From an uncultured Spartobacteria bacterium (lineage in GTDB: Bacteria > Verrucomicrobiota > Verrucomicrobiia > Chthoniobacterales > Terrimicrobiaceae), in the NCBI GenBank assembly GCA_937919825.1, contig CALFPA010000069.1:1-64000 (forward strand): a stretch of 64,000 bases of DNA, in the 5' to 3' direction. A program made the translations under genes and the position numbers. Position 1 is the first letter of the stretch. Each line of letters begins with the position of its first letter. This document shows positions 16,089 to 24,823 of the stretch, piece after piece. The notes beneath the pieces are model-generated. The model was not told the DNA's origin. It saw nothing but the letters and a program-made list of their open reading frames with translations, and searched no databases.

Positions 16089-17138
16089 TTACACGGCGTA
16101 TTGGAGAGCCATCGAGCGGGCGATGGCGGCGATCCGCTCGCAGAGCGCATGGGGCTCGAGGACCTTCGCGTGATTGCCCCAGCCGAGGATCCAGTTTTCG
16201 AGATCGGGCGCGAGGCCGACTTCGAGAGTCAGCTCGGCCGCGCCGCCTGGGAGGCTTTTTATTTTTTGGGATTTGTGCCAGACGCGTTCAGCGGCAAGCC
16301 GCGCGGCGAAAGGATCGAGGCGGATGATCACGCGCGAGGGTTTGGGTGTTTCGAAGGCCGAGAAACTCTCTGACATCATTTTAGAGACCGAGAAATCCGC
16401 AGGGCGCGTGAACATTTGCTTCATCATTCGGGGGCGGCTCAGGCGGACAAGGGCGAATGTGCGAATTTTACGTCGCACAAGATCATGGCCGATCAAATAC
16501 CACTGATTGTCGATGCAACCGAGATGGTAGGGCTCGATGCGGCGGCGCTCGGTTTTTGCGCTCTGGAGCTTGTGGTAGTCGAACTCCACGACACGCCCGT
16601 GCAGGAGGGCTTTCGAGAGCGTTTCAAAAACCTTCAACTCCTGGATCGCAAAGCCAACCGGCCGGAACGAAATCGCCTGCCCGAGTTCCTTGAAAGAAAA
16701 AGTGCCCTCATCCTCGAGTTGGGCGGTCATTTTATCGAAGGCGGCTTTGAGCGGTTTTTCAAAAACCGAGCCCTGGTATTGCTCGAGTGCTTTTTGAGCG
16801 ACCAGCAGAGCAACGATCTCGCCTTCGGTCATGGCGATGCGCGGGAACGACGAGACTTTTCTCGTGTAGTAAAAACCCCGGTTCAGCGCGCTGTATTCGA
16901 GCGGCAGGCGGAGCTGGTCGCGCATGAAGTCGATGTCGCGCTGGATGGTTTTTGCGGAGACCTCGAACTCATCGGCGAGCGAGAAGCAATTCGGGTGGCC
17001 GCCCTCTTGGATCAACTCGTGGATGCGCAACATCCGCGCCACGGGCGGGCGGGATTTCGAGCGGGCGTTCATTCCTCGTTTCGCAAGAGGCGGCTTGGCC
17101 AGCACGAGGGGGAGTTCCGGAACATCGGGTCGCGGCAT
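16089..17138 (-). CDS. WYL-domain transcriptional regulator (YafY-like)
   Basis: DNA-binding regulator with an N-terminal winged HTH (NCFSLADEFEVSAKTIQRDI) and a WYL ligand-sensing domain (EPYHLGCIDNQWYLIGHDL), followed by a C-terminal WCX-like extension ending ARSMALQYAV. Many WYL proteins respond to nucleotides or DNA damage. The start is uncertain: ATGs at 17186, 17138 and 17072 are in frame, and the HTH begins after the last one. It is divergent from the BASS transporter at 17231, so it may control that gene or the nuclease downstream. Confidence 0.8.
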   Translation of the reverse strand: MPRPDVPELPLVLAKPPLAKRGMNARSKSRPPVARMLRIHELIQEGGHPNCFSLADEFEVSAKTIQRDIDFMRDQLRLPLEYSALNRGFYYTRKVSSFPRIAMTEGEIVALLVAQKALEQYQGSVFEKPLKAAFDKMTAQLEDEGTFSFKELGQAISFRPVGFAIQELKVFETLSKALLHGRVVEFDYHKLQSAKTERRRIEPYHLGCIDNQWYLIGHDLVRRKIRTFALVRLSRPRMMKQMFTRPADFSVSKMMSESFSAFETPKPSRVIIRLDPFAARLAAERVWHKSQKIKSLPGGAAELTLEVGLAPDLENWILGWGNHAKVLEPHALCERIAAIARSMALQYAV

Positions 17139-17230
17139 GGGGTTTCGTATATCAATGCTCGGGGAAGCCTGAAAGAGGAAAGGCACGGTGTTTGTTTGCA
17201 GGGCTGCAGGCGGGCTGGTTGTCTTCCGCC

Positions 17231-18151
17231 ATGCGAGATTTCATGGGCAAGGCGGCGAATGCGTTTCCACTCTGGCTTCTGGTTTTCAGCGGTCTCGCGA
17301 TGTGGCGGCCGGTTTTTTTCACTTGGTTCGGCGGGGAGTGGATCGTGTTGGCGCTCACTCTTGTGATGCTCGGCATGGGGGTGACGCTCGACGGCGGGGC
17401 GTTTCGCGAGGTCGCGCGGGATTGGCGGGCGGTCGTGCTCGGATTTATCGCCCAATACATCATCATGCCCGCCTCGGGTTGGGCGGTGGCGAAGGCGATG
17501 AATTTACCGCCGGATTTCGCGGTGGGTCTGATTCTGGTGGCCTGCTGCCCCGGCGGCACGGCCTCGAATGTCGTGACCTACATTGCCCGCGCGAATGTGG
17601 CGCTTTCGGTGGTGATGACCACTTGCTCCACGCTCGCCGCTGTGGCGGTGACGCCTTGGCTGACGCACCAACTCGCCGGCGCGTATCTGCAGGTCGATGG
17701 CTGGGGGATGTTTGTCACAACGCTTCAAGTCGTGGTGGCGCCGGTGGTGATCGGGGTGTTTCTGCACCACAAATTCCCCGGCCTCCACAAGCCCGTGGCC
17801 GAGGTCGGGCCACTGGTATCCGTGCTGCTGATTTGCATGATTTGCGCGAGCATCATCGGGAACAGCCGCGGTGCGATTCTGGAAAACGGCGGCAAACTTT
17901 TGCTGGCTGTGGCACTGGTGCATTCGTTCGGCTTCCTGCTCGGTTGGCTGGCGGCGAAGGTTTTTCGATTCGCCAATCCCGAGGCGCGCGCGATCTCGAT
18001 CGAGGTGGGAATGCAAAACTCCGGCCTCGCGGCGGTGCTGGCAAAAACCCACTTCGCCGCAAATCCTCTCACGGCCGTGCCGGCGGCGATTTCGAGTGTG
18101 ACGCACAGCTTGATTGGCAGCCTGCTGGCCGCCATCTGGCGCAGAAATTGA
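17231..18151 (+). CDS. Bile acid:sodium symporter family (BASS) transporter
   Basis: Inner-membrane sodium-coupled organic anion transporter of 306 residues with about nine to ten membrane segments. Typical family motifs are LVMLGMGVTLDGGAF near segment 2, CCPGGTASNVVTYIARAN (the conserved Pro/Gly crossover of the BASS fold) and EVGMQNSGLAAVLA in the second repeat. The ATG at 17231 (MRDFMGKAANAF) is the first that leads directly into segment 1. Substrates in bacteria include pyruvate, pantoate and other organic acids; none can be assigned here. It is divergent from the WYL regulator. Confidence 0.88.
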   Translation: MRDFMGKAANAFPLWLLVFSGLAMWRPVFFTWFGGEWIVLALTLVMLGMGVTLDGGAFREVARDWRAVVLGFIAQYIIMPASGWAVAKAMNLPPDFAVGLILVACCPGGTASNVVTYIARANVALSVVMTTCSTLAAVAVTPWLTHQLAGAYLQVDGWGMFVTTLQVVVAPVVIGVFLHHKFPGLHKPVAEVGPLVSVLLICMICASIIGNSRGAILENGGKLLLAVALVHSFGFLLGWLAAKVFRFANPEARAISIEVGMQNSGLAAVLAKTHFAANPLTAVPAAISSVTHSLIGSLLAAIWRRN

Positions 18152-18157
18152 CCCGCG

Positions 18158-19186
18158 CTACTCGGCGGCGGGAGCAAGCGCCTCGGCGTGAAGCGGCGCG
18201 GAAGAGGCGTTGGGATGAAGCGCGGGGTTCACGGTGACATCCATCTTCTGTCCATTGCGAACGATGTGAATTTGAGCATCCTCGCCAGCAGTGAGGTAGT
18301 AGGCGGCATCGACGAGGTCTTGGATGGAAGCGACCTTGTTGTTGTCGATTCCGAGAAGAACATCGCCTTTGAGTAGGCCGAATTTCGCGGCGGGCGTCTC
18401 GGGTTTCATATCCACCACGCGGGCGACTGATCCCTCCACGGCGTCGGGAGCGTCCTCGACCTCCACGCCGACCCAGCCGGGTCGTAGTTCAGCAAAGCGG
18501 TCCATATCCGAACGAATCTTCTCAGCCGCGCGAATGGGGAGGATGTGGCAGGAAGCGCCGTCGCCGATGCGCGCCGCGACGATACCGATCACCTCGCCGT
18601 CCATGTTCAACACCGGTGCACCACCAAAGCCGGGCTGCACAGCCATGTTCATGCGAAAGTGCGAAGTGGAAAATTGTTTGCCGTTCTGGTGGAAGTCCCG
18701 ACCGGCGACGAGGCCGATGATGGGACTGACCTCGCGCTCGCCGGGAAAGCCAAGAGCCAGCACCGGGTGGGAAATAGCCACGGCGTCCGAGTTTCCCAGC
18801 GGAATGAATGGGCTGAGGCAATCGATTTTCAAGAGCGCAATGCCCGAGCGGGCGTCAATAGCTAGGACCTTGGCTGGCAGCGAGCGACCTCCAAAATTCA
18901 CTCTCACATCTTCGGCTTTCAGGACCACGCCAGCGTGCGTGTAGATTGTTCCAGCGGCATCGACAAAGAAACCACTTCCAAGCCGGACGCCCATCGAGTC
19001 GCTAGCATACACGCGAACGACAGCCGGATGGTGCTGGTTGAAAAGACGCTGGAGTTCGGCGTTGATTTGTTCGCCCAGAGGCGCGGCGCTCAGGCTTTGC
19101 ACCCACGCAAAGAGAGTGAGTGCGACAAATGCGGCAGGCATTAAACGGACGGCGGAGATTTTAGAAACTCCGGCGTGCCGATGCAT
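18158..19186 (-). CDS. Degenerate HtrA/DegP-like protein with PDZ domain, catalytic triad lost
   Basis: Exported trypsin-fold plus PDZ protein, 342 residues from the ATG at 19186 (ATGs at 19213 and 19141 are also possible), with a signal peptide ending near SLSAAP. The layout is that of HtrA: GSGFFVDAAGTIYTHAGVV, DARSGIALLKID, QPGFGGAPVLNMDGEVIGI, then a PDZ (about 240-325, WVGVEVEDAPDAVEG ... LLKGDVLLGIDNNKV). Against the family pattern the catalytic His is Gly86, the Asp is Gly115 and the Ser is Gly188. It should therefore not be a protease. A chaperone, sensor or scaffold role is inferred. It follows an ECF sigma and a membrane anti-sigma candidate, a layout resembling rpoE-mucA-mucD. Confidence 0.82.
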   Translation of the reverse strand: MHRHAGVSKISAVRLMPAAFVALTLFAWVQSLSAAPLGEQINAELQRLFNQHHPAVVRVYASDSMGVRLGSGFFVDAAGTIYTHAGVVLKAEDVRVNFGGRSLPAKVLAIDARSGIALLKIDCLSPFIPLGNSDAVAISHPVLALGFPGEREVSPIIGLVAGRDFHQNGKQFSTSHFRMNMAVQPGFGGAPVLNMDGEVIGIVAARIGDGASCHILPIRAAEKIRSDMDRFAELRPGWVGVEVEDAPDAVEGSVARVVDMKPETPAAKFGLLKGDVLLGIDNNKVASIQDLVDAAYYLTAGEDAQIHIVRNGQKMDVTVNPALHPNASSAPLHAEALAPAAE

Positions 19187-19547
19187 AGGTGACGACTTCT
19201 GCCGGGAGGACATATTGAACGGAGGGAGAGGATTTGGAGGAAACTTGGGGGATTTTTTGGGCCAGGGGCGCTTGGGTTTCGGAGTCAGACCAAGTTAGCA
19301 CCGAGCCGGTGGCAATCACCGCCACTGCGAACGAGCCCGCCATGGCCAATCGCGGGAAGTTTGGCGGGGCGAGGAGGTGACAGAGCCGGTCCCAAGCGAT
19401 CTGAAAAAACGGCCGGTGAATCACCTCCGCGCGTTGGCGAAGTTGAAACTCGGTAAGGAAATTTTCGAAATACTCGGCGGGGGGGTGCTCGTAGCGTTTC
19501 AGCCGGAGAAGTTTTGAGATGTTGTCGTTATCCATGTTTGGACTCAT
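19161..19547 (-). CDS. Single-pass membrane protein, candidate anti-sigma factor
   Basis: The 128-residue protein (or 124 from an internal MDNDNIS start) has a soluble N-terminal part (LLRLKRYEHPPAEYFENFL), one membrane segment at about residues 66-86 (RLAMAGSFAVAVIATGSVL) and a short periplasmic tail. It lacks the HxxxCxxC zinc motif of the classical anti-sigma domain. Its ATG overlaps the sigma-factor stop as ATGA (19544..19547), and this coupling is the main reason to suggest it holds the sigma factor inactive. The downstream HtrA-like gene overlaps its end slightly. Confidence 0.65.
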   Translation of the reverse strand: MSPNMDNDNISKLLRLKRYEHPPAEYFENFLTEFQLRQRAEVIHRPFFQIAWDRLCHLLAPPNFPRLAMAGSFAVAVIATGSVLTWSDSETQAPLAQKIPQVSSKSSPSVQYVLPAEVVTYASARRSF

Positions 19548-20128
19548 TTCTTGATAAACTCTTGGAGGTGGTTTTGCAACTGCTTGTGTGCATAAAATAA
19601 ACGAGATCTCACCGTGCCCTCGGAGATTTTCAGGATTTTCGCGATGTCCAGGTGGGGCATGCCCTGAATATCAAACATAGTGACGACGGCTCTATGCTCA
19701 TGGGACAGCTTCATCATGGATTCGTTCAGTTTTTTTTGTAGTTCCACGAGATTTGCCGAGTGGCTGGGGTCGCCGTTGCTCGTGGCTGCAATGAAATCCG
19801 GGTCGTTCAGGATGCCGTTATCGACATCATCCAAGCTCATGGTTTTCCGTCGGTTGCGCTTTTTCAGGAAATTGATCGTCATGTTGACGGAGATCGTGTG
19901 CATCCAGGTGTAGAAGCTGGATTTTCCCTGAAATCCCCGGATCGAGCGGTAGGCCTTGGCGAAAACCTCCTGCAAGAGGTCGTTCGTGTCCTCATGGCTC
20001 GAGGTCATGTTGTAAATCAACCCGTAAAGTCGAGGGCTGAACCGCACGACCAATTCGTCAAACGCCCGCGCGTCGCCCGCTTTGGTGCGGTCTACGAGCT
20101 GATCGTCTGTTGGGTCGAGCGTTTCCAT
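19544..20128 (-). CDS. ECF RNA polymerase sigma factor (RpoE-like)
   Basis: Directs RNA polymerase to an envelope-stress-type regulon. The 194-residue protein METLDPTDDQLVDRTKAGD carries region 2 (FDELVVRFSPRLYGLIYNM ... DLLQEVFAKAYRSI ... FYTWMHTISVNM) and region 4 (HRAVVTMFDIQGMPHLDIA ... SEGTVRSRLFYAHKQL). The ATG at 20128 is chosen because conserved sequence begins shortly after it; an ATG nine codons upstream exists. It is translationally coupled to the candidate anti-sigma gene. Confidence 0.88.
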   Translation of the reverse strand: METLDPTDDQLVDRTKAGDARAFDELVVRFSPRLYGLIYNMTSSHEDTNDLLQEVFAKAYRSIRGFQGKSSFYTWMHTISVNMTINFLKKRNRRKTMSLDDVDNGILNDPDFIAATSNGDPSHSANLVELQKKLNESMMKLSHEHRAVVTMFDIQGMPHLDIAKILKISEGTVRSRLFYAHKQLQNHLQEFIKK

Positions 20129-20199
20129 AACGGAGAGGGAGCGGCTTTGTATCAAACCCGAATCCCCTTTGCGGAGAAAAATCGTGCCGACCTGTGGAG

Positions 20200-20970
20200 T
20201 TAAATTTCGGGCAGCGCGCGGAGGAGGAGCTCGACCATCTGGCCAGCGGCCTGGCGGCCAACGGCGGTGACATCCTCGTGGGCGAGTTCGGCGCCGGAGA
20301 GCCCCGCGCCCCAGTTTGTGAGACAGGAAAACCCCGCCACCTCGATCCCGAGGAAACGCGCCTTCGTGGCCTCGTGAACCGTGGACATGCCGACCGCGTC
20401 GGCGCCGATTATTTGTGCCATACGAATCTCGGCGGACGTCTCAAACTGCGGCCCTTGCATGGCGACATAGACTCCCTCGTGCAGATTCACGCCAAGCGCC
20501 TTGGCGGAACGGCGGAAGATTTCTCGGATGCGCGGGCTGTAGACATTTGTCATGTCGATGAAGTTTGGCCCGCCTCGGAGAGGGCTGTGACCAGTGAGGT
20601 TGATATGGTCGGAAATCATCATCCAAGTCCCCGGCTCAAACGCGCGGTTCAGCGTGCCGGCGGCGTTCGTGAGGAGGAGTTTTTTTATCCCCGCCGCATG
20701 CATGAGGTCCACATGCCGCACGACCTCCTCCGCGCTCCAGCCTTCGTAAAGATGGACCCGCCCCTGCGCCACGAGCAGAGGTTTTCCGCCGAGTTCGGTC
20801 ACAAGAAATCGCCCCGCGTGGCCGGGAACTCCCGACTTCGGCAGGCCTTCGATTTTGTCATACTCGCAAACAAATTTCTGCAGAAGGCTATCAGCAAACG
20901 GACCCAGCCCGGAGCCCAGCACAATCGCGGTCTCCGCACCGCAATCGAGGATTTCGGATGGAATTTTCAT
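20200..20970 (-). CDS. Purine nucleoside phosphorylase (trimeric type)
   Basis: Phosphorolysis of inosine and guanosine to the base and ribose 1-phosphate in purine salvage. The 256-residue protein has the phosphate loop VLGSGLGPFADSL, the AQGRVHLYEGW segment, LLTNAAGTLNRAF, the purine-site GPQFETSAEIRMAQ, DAVGMSTVHEATKAR and the base-binding Asn in SCLTNWGAGLSG, the low-molecular-mass trimeric PNP pattern. It stands between the sigma locus and the GT2-GtrA gene on the same strand, six bases from the latter's stop. Confidence 0.88.
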   Translation of the reverse strand: MKIPSEILDCGAETAIVLGSGLGPFADSLLQKFVCEYDKIEGLPKSGVPGHAGRFLVTELGGKPLLVAQGRVHLYEGWSAEEVVRHVDLMHAAGIKKLLLTNAAGTLNRAFEPGTWMMISDHINLTGHSPLRGGPNFIDMTNVYSPRIREIFRRSAKALGVNLHEGVYVAMQGPQFETSAEIRMAQIIGADAVGMSTVHEATKARFLGIEVAGFSCLTNWGAGLSGAELAHEDVTAVGRQAAGQMVELLLRALPEI

Positions 20971-20976
20971 AGGGCG

Positions 20977-22083
20977 TCAGCGTTTCCGCAAAACACCTGG
21001 AAGCCAAGTCCAGACGATCTGCGTGGAGACGGCATAATTCCAAACCGCCCCGACCAACGCCCCGGCCGCTCCGGCGAACCACCACGGGATTTGGCTTTCG
21101 AAAAGATATTCGGCCGCTTGGACATTCACCACCGCGCCGATGCCGCAGATCACCATGTAGGCTAGGAGCCCCGGCACGAGGAGTCCCCCCTTGAGACGCT
21201 GCTGCCGGAAGGTGATCGAGTTGTTCACCAAAAAATTCGACACCATCGCGGTGAGCGTTGCGGCGATCTGGGCGGTGACAAACGGCGTTCCAGCCAGCTT
21301 GTGAAGCATCCCGAGCACCGCGAGGTGGAGCAGCAACCCGCTCAAACCCGCCAACACATAAAGAACAAACCGCACCGGCACGAACCGGCCGAACATTTTA
21401 TCCGCCAGCAGGTAGAGATATTCGAAGGCAACGACGATATCGAGCTTGCTCTCGCCATGCTGACGGGTGCGAAATTCGTAGGGAAACTCCCGCACGCGGA
21501 GAGGCCGCCCGGCCGAGAGAACGATATCGAGGAGGATTTTGAAGCCCTTGCCAGTCATCGAGCGCACGGTCTCCTCAAAAAGCTCGCGCCGGATGGCAAA
21601 AAAACCGCTCATCGGATCGGTCAGCGGGGTTTTTCGGACGATCGAGCCGATCCGCGTGGCGAAGCGGCTGACGAACACGCGGGCCTTAGACCAATCGCCT
21701 GTGCCGCCGCCCTGGCCGGTGTAGCGGCTGCCCACCGCCAACTCCAACTTCGGATCCTCCTCAAAAGCCCGAAGCATCGCAGGAAGAATCGTTTCATCAT
21801 GCTGAAGATCGCAATCCATCACCGCAAAAACATCCGCATCGCTCGAAGCCATCCCCTCCAAACACGCCGAAGCCAACCCCCGCCGCCCGATCCGCCGAAT
21901 AAACCGCACATGCCGCTTCTCGCGCGACAACCGCATCAAAACCTCCCGCGAGCCATCCTTCGAATCGTCATCCACAAAGACGATTTCCCAATTTTCGCCC
22001 GGCAGGAGTTTTTCCAGACGCTCAACGATGAGCGGGATGTTATCGCGCTCGTTAAAGGCGGGGATGACGATTGTAACCCTCAA
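20977..22083 (-). CDS. GT2 polyprenyl-phosphate glycosyltransferase fused to GtrA-like membrane domain
   Basis: Dolichol-phosphate-mannose-synthase-like enzyme that loads a sugar on a polyprenyl phosphate carrier. Residues 1-230 are the GT2 catalytic domain (TIVIPAFNERDNIPLIVE, VDDDSKDGS, the VMDCDLQHDE metal motif). Residues about 240-360 hold four membrane segments of the GtrA type (VRFVLYVLAGLSGLLLHLA ... FLVNNSITF), implicated in flipping lipid-linked sugars. The fused layout (368 residues) is common in bacteria. Next to GDP-mannose dehydratase, this suggests surface polysaccharide or lipid glycosylation. Confidence 0.86.
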   Translation of the reverse strand: MRVTIVIPAFNERDNIPLIVERLEKLLPGENWEIVFVDDDSKDGSREVLMRLSREKRHVRFIRRIGRRGLASACLEGMASSDADVFAVMDCDLQHDETILPAMLRAFEEDPKLELAVGSRYTGQGGGTGDWSKARVFVSRFATRIGSIVRKTPLTDPMSGFFAIRRELFEETVRSMTGKGFKILLDIVLSAGRPLRVREFPYEFRTRQHGESKLDIVVAFEYLYLLADKMFGRFVPVRFVLYVLAGLSGLLLHLAVLGMLHKLAGTPFVTAQIAATLTAMVSNFLVNNSITFRQQRLKGGLLVPGLLAYMVICGIGAVVNVQAAEYLFESQIPWWFAGAAGALVGAVWNYAVSTQIVWTWLPGVLRKR

Positions 22084-22089
22084 ATCTGG

Positions 22090-23106
22090 TTACCGATACG
22101 CCGGCGTTAATGGATCAGGAACCGGTTGTCCTTGAAGCGCCGCGAGGTCGGCATCGACCATAATTTTGACGAGTTCCGGGAAACGAACTTTGGGTTCCCA
22201 GCCGAGTTGTTTTTTGGCTTTTGAGGCGTCGCCGATCAAGAGGTCGACTTCGGCGGGGCGTTCGTAGCGGGCGTCGTATTTTATATGCTTCTCCCAATCG
22301 AGGCCGACATGGGCGAAAGCTTGCTCAACGAATTCGCGGACGGTGTGCGTTTCGTTGGTGGCGATGACATAGTCGTCGGGCTGGTCCTGTTGGAGCATGA
22401 GCCACATGGCTTCGACATACTCGGGGGCGTAACCCCAGTCGCGCTGGGCATCGAGGTTCCCTAGGTAGAGGTGTTCCTGACGGCCGAGTTTGATGGCGGC
22501 GACGGCGCGGGAGATTTTGCGGGTGACGAAGGTTTCGCCCCGGCGTGGGGATTCGTGGTTGAAGAGGATGCCGTTCGAGGCATGCATGCCGTAGCCCTCG
22601 CGGTAGTTCACTGTGATCCAGTAGGCATACATTTTCGCCGCGCCGTAGGGACTGCGAGGCCAGAAGGGGGTGGTTTCGGTTTGAGGAACCGCTTGAACTT
22701 TCCCGAACATCTCGGAGCTGGAGGCCTGATAAAAACGGGCATCCGACCCCGTCTCGCGCAAGGCCTCAAGAATCCGCGTCGTGCCGATGCCGGTGACATC
22801 GCCAGTGTATTCGGGGATGTCAAAACTCACGCGCACATGACTCTGCGCGCCGAGGTGGTAGACCTCTTCGGGTTTGAGGTCATAGATGAGTTTTACAAGA
22901 TTCACCGAGTCGGCGAGGTCGCCGTAGTGCAGGAAAAGCCGGGTGCTGTCGATGTGTGGGTCGGTGTAAATGTGGTCGATGCGCGCCGTGTTGAAGGTGC
23001 TCGCGCGGCGGATGATTCCGTGGACTTCATAGCCTTTGTGAAGAAGAAGGTCGGCGAGGTAGCTGCCGTCTTGGCCGGTAATGCCGGTGATGAGTGCTTT
23101 TTTCAT
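22090..23106 (-). CDS. gmd: GDP-mannose 4,6-dehydratase
   Basis: Converts GDP-D-mannose to GDP-4-keto-6-deoxymannose, the first step to GDP-L-fucose, GDP-rhamnose or perosamine. The 338-residue extended SDR has [16 protein letters not shown] at the NAD site, HGIIRRAST, the catalytic [10 protein letters not shown] (Tyr and Lys) with preceding SSSEMFG, and a C-terminal [15 protein letters not shown]. The ATG at 23106 ([14 protein letters not shown]) is preferred over one 18 codons upstream. The stop lies six bases ahead of the GT2 start. No fucose synthase (fcl) is present here. Confidence 0.93.
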   Translation of the reverse strand: MKKALITGITGQDGSYLADLLLHKGYEVHGIIRRASTFNTARIDHIYTDPHIDSTRLFLHYGDLADSVNLVKLIYDLKPEEVYHLGAQSHVRVSFDIPEYTGDVTGIGTTRILEALRETGSDARFYQASSSEMFGKVQAVPQTETTPFWPRSPYGAAKMYAYWITVNYREGYGMHASNGILFNHESPRRGETFVTRKISRAVAAIKLGRQEHLYLGNLDAQRDWGYAPEYVEAMWLMLQQDQPDDYVIATNETHTVREFVEQAFAHVGLDWEKHIKYDARYERPAEVDLLIGDASKAKKQLGWEPKVRFPELVKIMVDADLAALQGQPVPDPLTPAYR

Positions 23107-23232
23107 GAGGCCTTTGGAAATACGAGCCATGAGAGTGAAGTTCGACGGGCGCGAACGCAAGCGGCGTTTGCGCTTTGCGATGGGGCGCGGGCTTGACTTC
23201 GGTAGGGGGTATCACAACCTCCGGCTTTGCTC

Positions 23233-23690
23233 ATGAAAGCTCTCCGGATCATCCTTGGCATTCATCTCTTGGTCGCCACAGCGCTGGCTCAGAAAGTCGA
23301 AATCGGCAACCTCGCCTACGAGAAAAACCCACCGTATCCCGAAGCGCAGAATCCGCAGTTGCCGCTCGAAGTCTACGACGACGAGTTTGCCGAAATCCTC
23401 GGCAAGCAGCCTCAGCTCACCATCTCGCGAACGGCTTCGGCTTCACCGAAGGGCCGGTTTATTTGCAGGTGAAAAACTCGGATGCCGGCTACCTCGTCTT
23501 TACCGACCAGATCAACGACAACATCAACCTCATCCGCTGGCACGGCCTCACGCCCTACAATACGATCACGCCGGCCTCATGGGACGCTCCGGTGATTTTC
23601 CGCCACCCTTCGAGCATTGCCGACGGTCAGACTGCCGACCTCGAGTCGCGCCTGCTCACCGCCGAGACAACTCGTCGCCGTGTTCGTCGG
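23233..23690 (+). pseudogene. SMP-30/gluconolactonase-like gene, frameshifted and 3'-truncated
   Basis: The reading frame opens at ATG 23233 with a signal peptide (MKALRIILGIHLLVATALAQ) and runs to about 23425 (FAEILGKQPQLTI). It then must drop one base to continue in the next frame as ANGFGFTEGPVYLQV ... GYLVFTDQINDN ... FRHPSSIADGQTADLESRLL, the recognisable start of the beta-propeller of SMP-30/gluconolactonase/LRE proteins. A single missing base at 23425..23426 would restore the frame. Similarity stops at about 23670..23690, where an MFS transporter begins in another frame. Roughly the last half of the propeller is gone. Confidence 0.75.
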
Positions 23691-24369
23691 CCTCGGATTT
23701 TGGTGGGGACTGCCCGTCCTCGTTGCCACGCTGAGCGCCGGGCTCCTCGTTTTCTCCCTGCCCCTCGCGATCTCGGCAGGCACGCCAACCGCCGATAAAT
23801 CCAGCGCCGGCCTGCCTGCGGCCTTTCCCGCCTTCGCCGCCGCCCTGCTCTACGGCATTTGCGAAACGATGAATGGCAACTGGGCTTCGATCCTGATGTC
23901 CACCACGCTCGGCAACACCCCCGCCGCCTCGTCGCTGGCCCTCACGATTTTCTGGGGAACCGTCACCGGTGGACGCCTTCTCTTCGCCTCGATCGACCGC
24001 TGGTTCCCCGAGGACCGCGTCTTCCGCATCCTGCCCTTGGTCATCCTCGCCTCGTTTTGCCTGACCCCGCTCCTGCCCGCGAAGTCGCCACTCCCCGGAC
24101 TCGCCGCCTTCGCGCTCGCCGGACTCGGTTGTTCCGCCATGCTCCCGCTCCTCATCAGTTTCGGACAAAAACAAATGTCCACCATCGCCGCCTCGGTCGC
24201 CGGATTGATGATCGCCTTCTACCAACTCGGCTACGGCCTCGCTGCCTTCGGCGTCGGCCCCCTCGAAAGCCTCCTCAAGCTCCAACTCCCCCACATCTTC
24301 GCCGCCACCGCACTCCCCGCCATCGGCTTAGCCGTCCTCGCCTTCTCCCTCGCGCGCCGGCAGGGGTAG
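23669..24369 (+). pseudogene. MFS transporter remnant (N-terminal half missing)
   Basis: From about 23669 the frame reads LVAVFVGLGFWWGLPVLV and continues through seven or so membrane segments (YGICETMNGNWASILMS, LTIFWGTVTGGRLLFASI, AGLMIAFYQLGYGLAAFG) to the stop at 24369. This matches the C-terminal part (about segments 5/6 to 12) of a major facilitator superfamily permease. The first four or five segments are replaced by the gluconolactonase fragment, so a deletion joined two genes. An upstream ATG in this frame at 23617 exists but encodes gluconolactonase DNA out of frame. It is unlikely to function. Confidence 0.7.
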
Positions 24370-24378
24370 GGGGTAGAT

Positions 24379-24394
24379 TGTTCACTGCTCCACG
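24379..24394 (+). promoter_or_regulatory. Possible degenerate LexA site before umuD
   Basis: TGTTC at 24379..24383 is followed after four bases by CTCCA, directly ahead of the umuD ATG. The verrucomicrobial LexA motif I recall is TGTTC-N4-GAACA. Only the left half matches fully, so this is a weak candidate. Confidence 0.25.
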
Positions 24395-24823
24395 ATGATT
24401 TCCGGCGAACCCATTCCTTTTGAAGCCCGCACCCGGCTGAGGATTCCCCTCGTTTCGGCGAAGGTGCAGGCGGGTTTTCCCTCGCCGGCGGACGACCACA
24501 TGGAGCGCTCGCTCGATCTCAACGAGCATCTCGTGGCCAACCCCGCTTCGACATTTTTCGTGCGGGTCCAGGGCGACTCGATGCGCGATGCGGGCATTCG
24601 GGATGGCGACATCCTCGTGGTGGACCGCTCGGTGGAGCCGAAGGACCGCCAGATCGTGGTGGCGATGCTGGATGGAGACTTCACCGTGAAGCGTCTCTGC
24701 AAGCGGGAGGGAAAAGTTTTTCTCGAGGCGGAAAACAGCGCCTATCCGCCGATTGAGGTCGCGGCGGACAGCGAACTTGTCATCTGGGGTGCGGTGACTT
24801 TTGTAATCCACAAACCGCAGTGA
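24395..24823 (+). CDS. umuD: UmuD-like S24 peptidase, Pol V accessory subunit
   Basis: Self-cleaving SOS protein that activates UmuC. The predicted cleavage site is Ala26-Gly27 in QAGFPSPADD, as in UmuD/LexA. The catalytic pair is Ser62 (QGDSMRDAGI) and Lys99 (GDFTVKRL). The length of 142 residues equals E. coli UmuD (139). Its stop overlaps the umuC GTG start as GTGA (24820..24823), so the two are coupled. SOS control by LexA is expected; only a poor half-site is visible upstream. Confidence 0.9.
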   Translation: MISGEPIPFEARTRLRIPLVSAKVQAGFPSPADDHMERSLDLNEHLVANPASTFFVRVQGDSMRDAGIRDGDILVVDRSVEPKDRQIVVAMLDGDFTVKRLCKREGKVFLEAENSAYPPIEVAADSELVIWGAVTFVIHKPQ

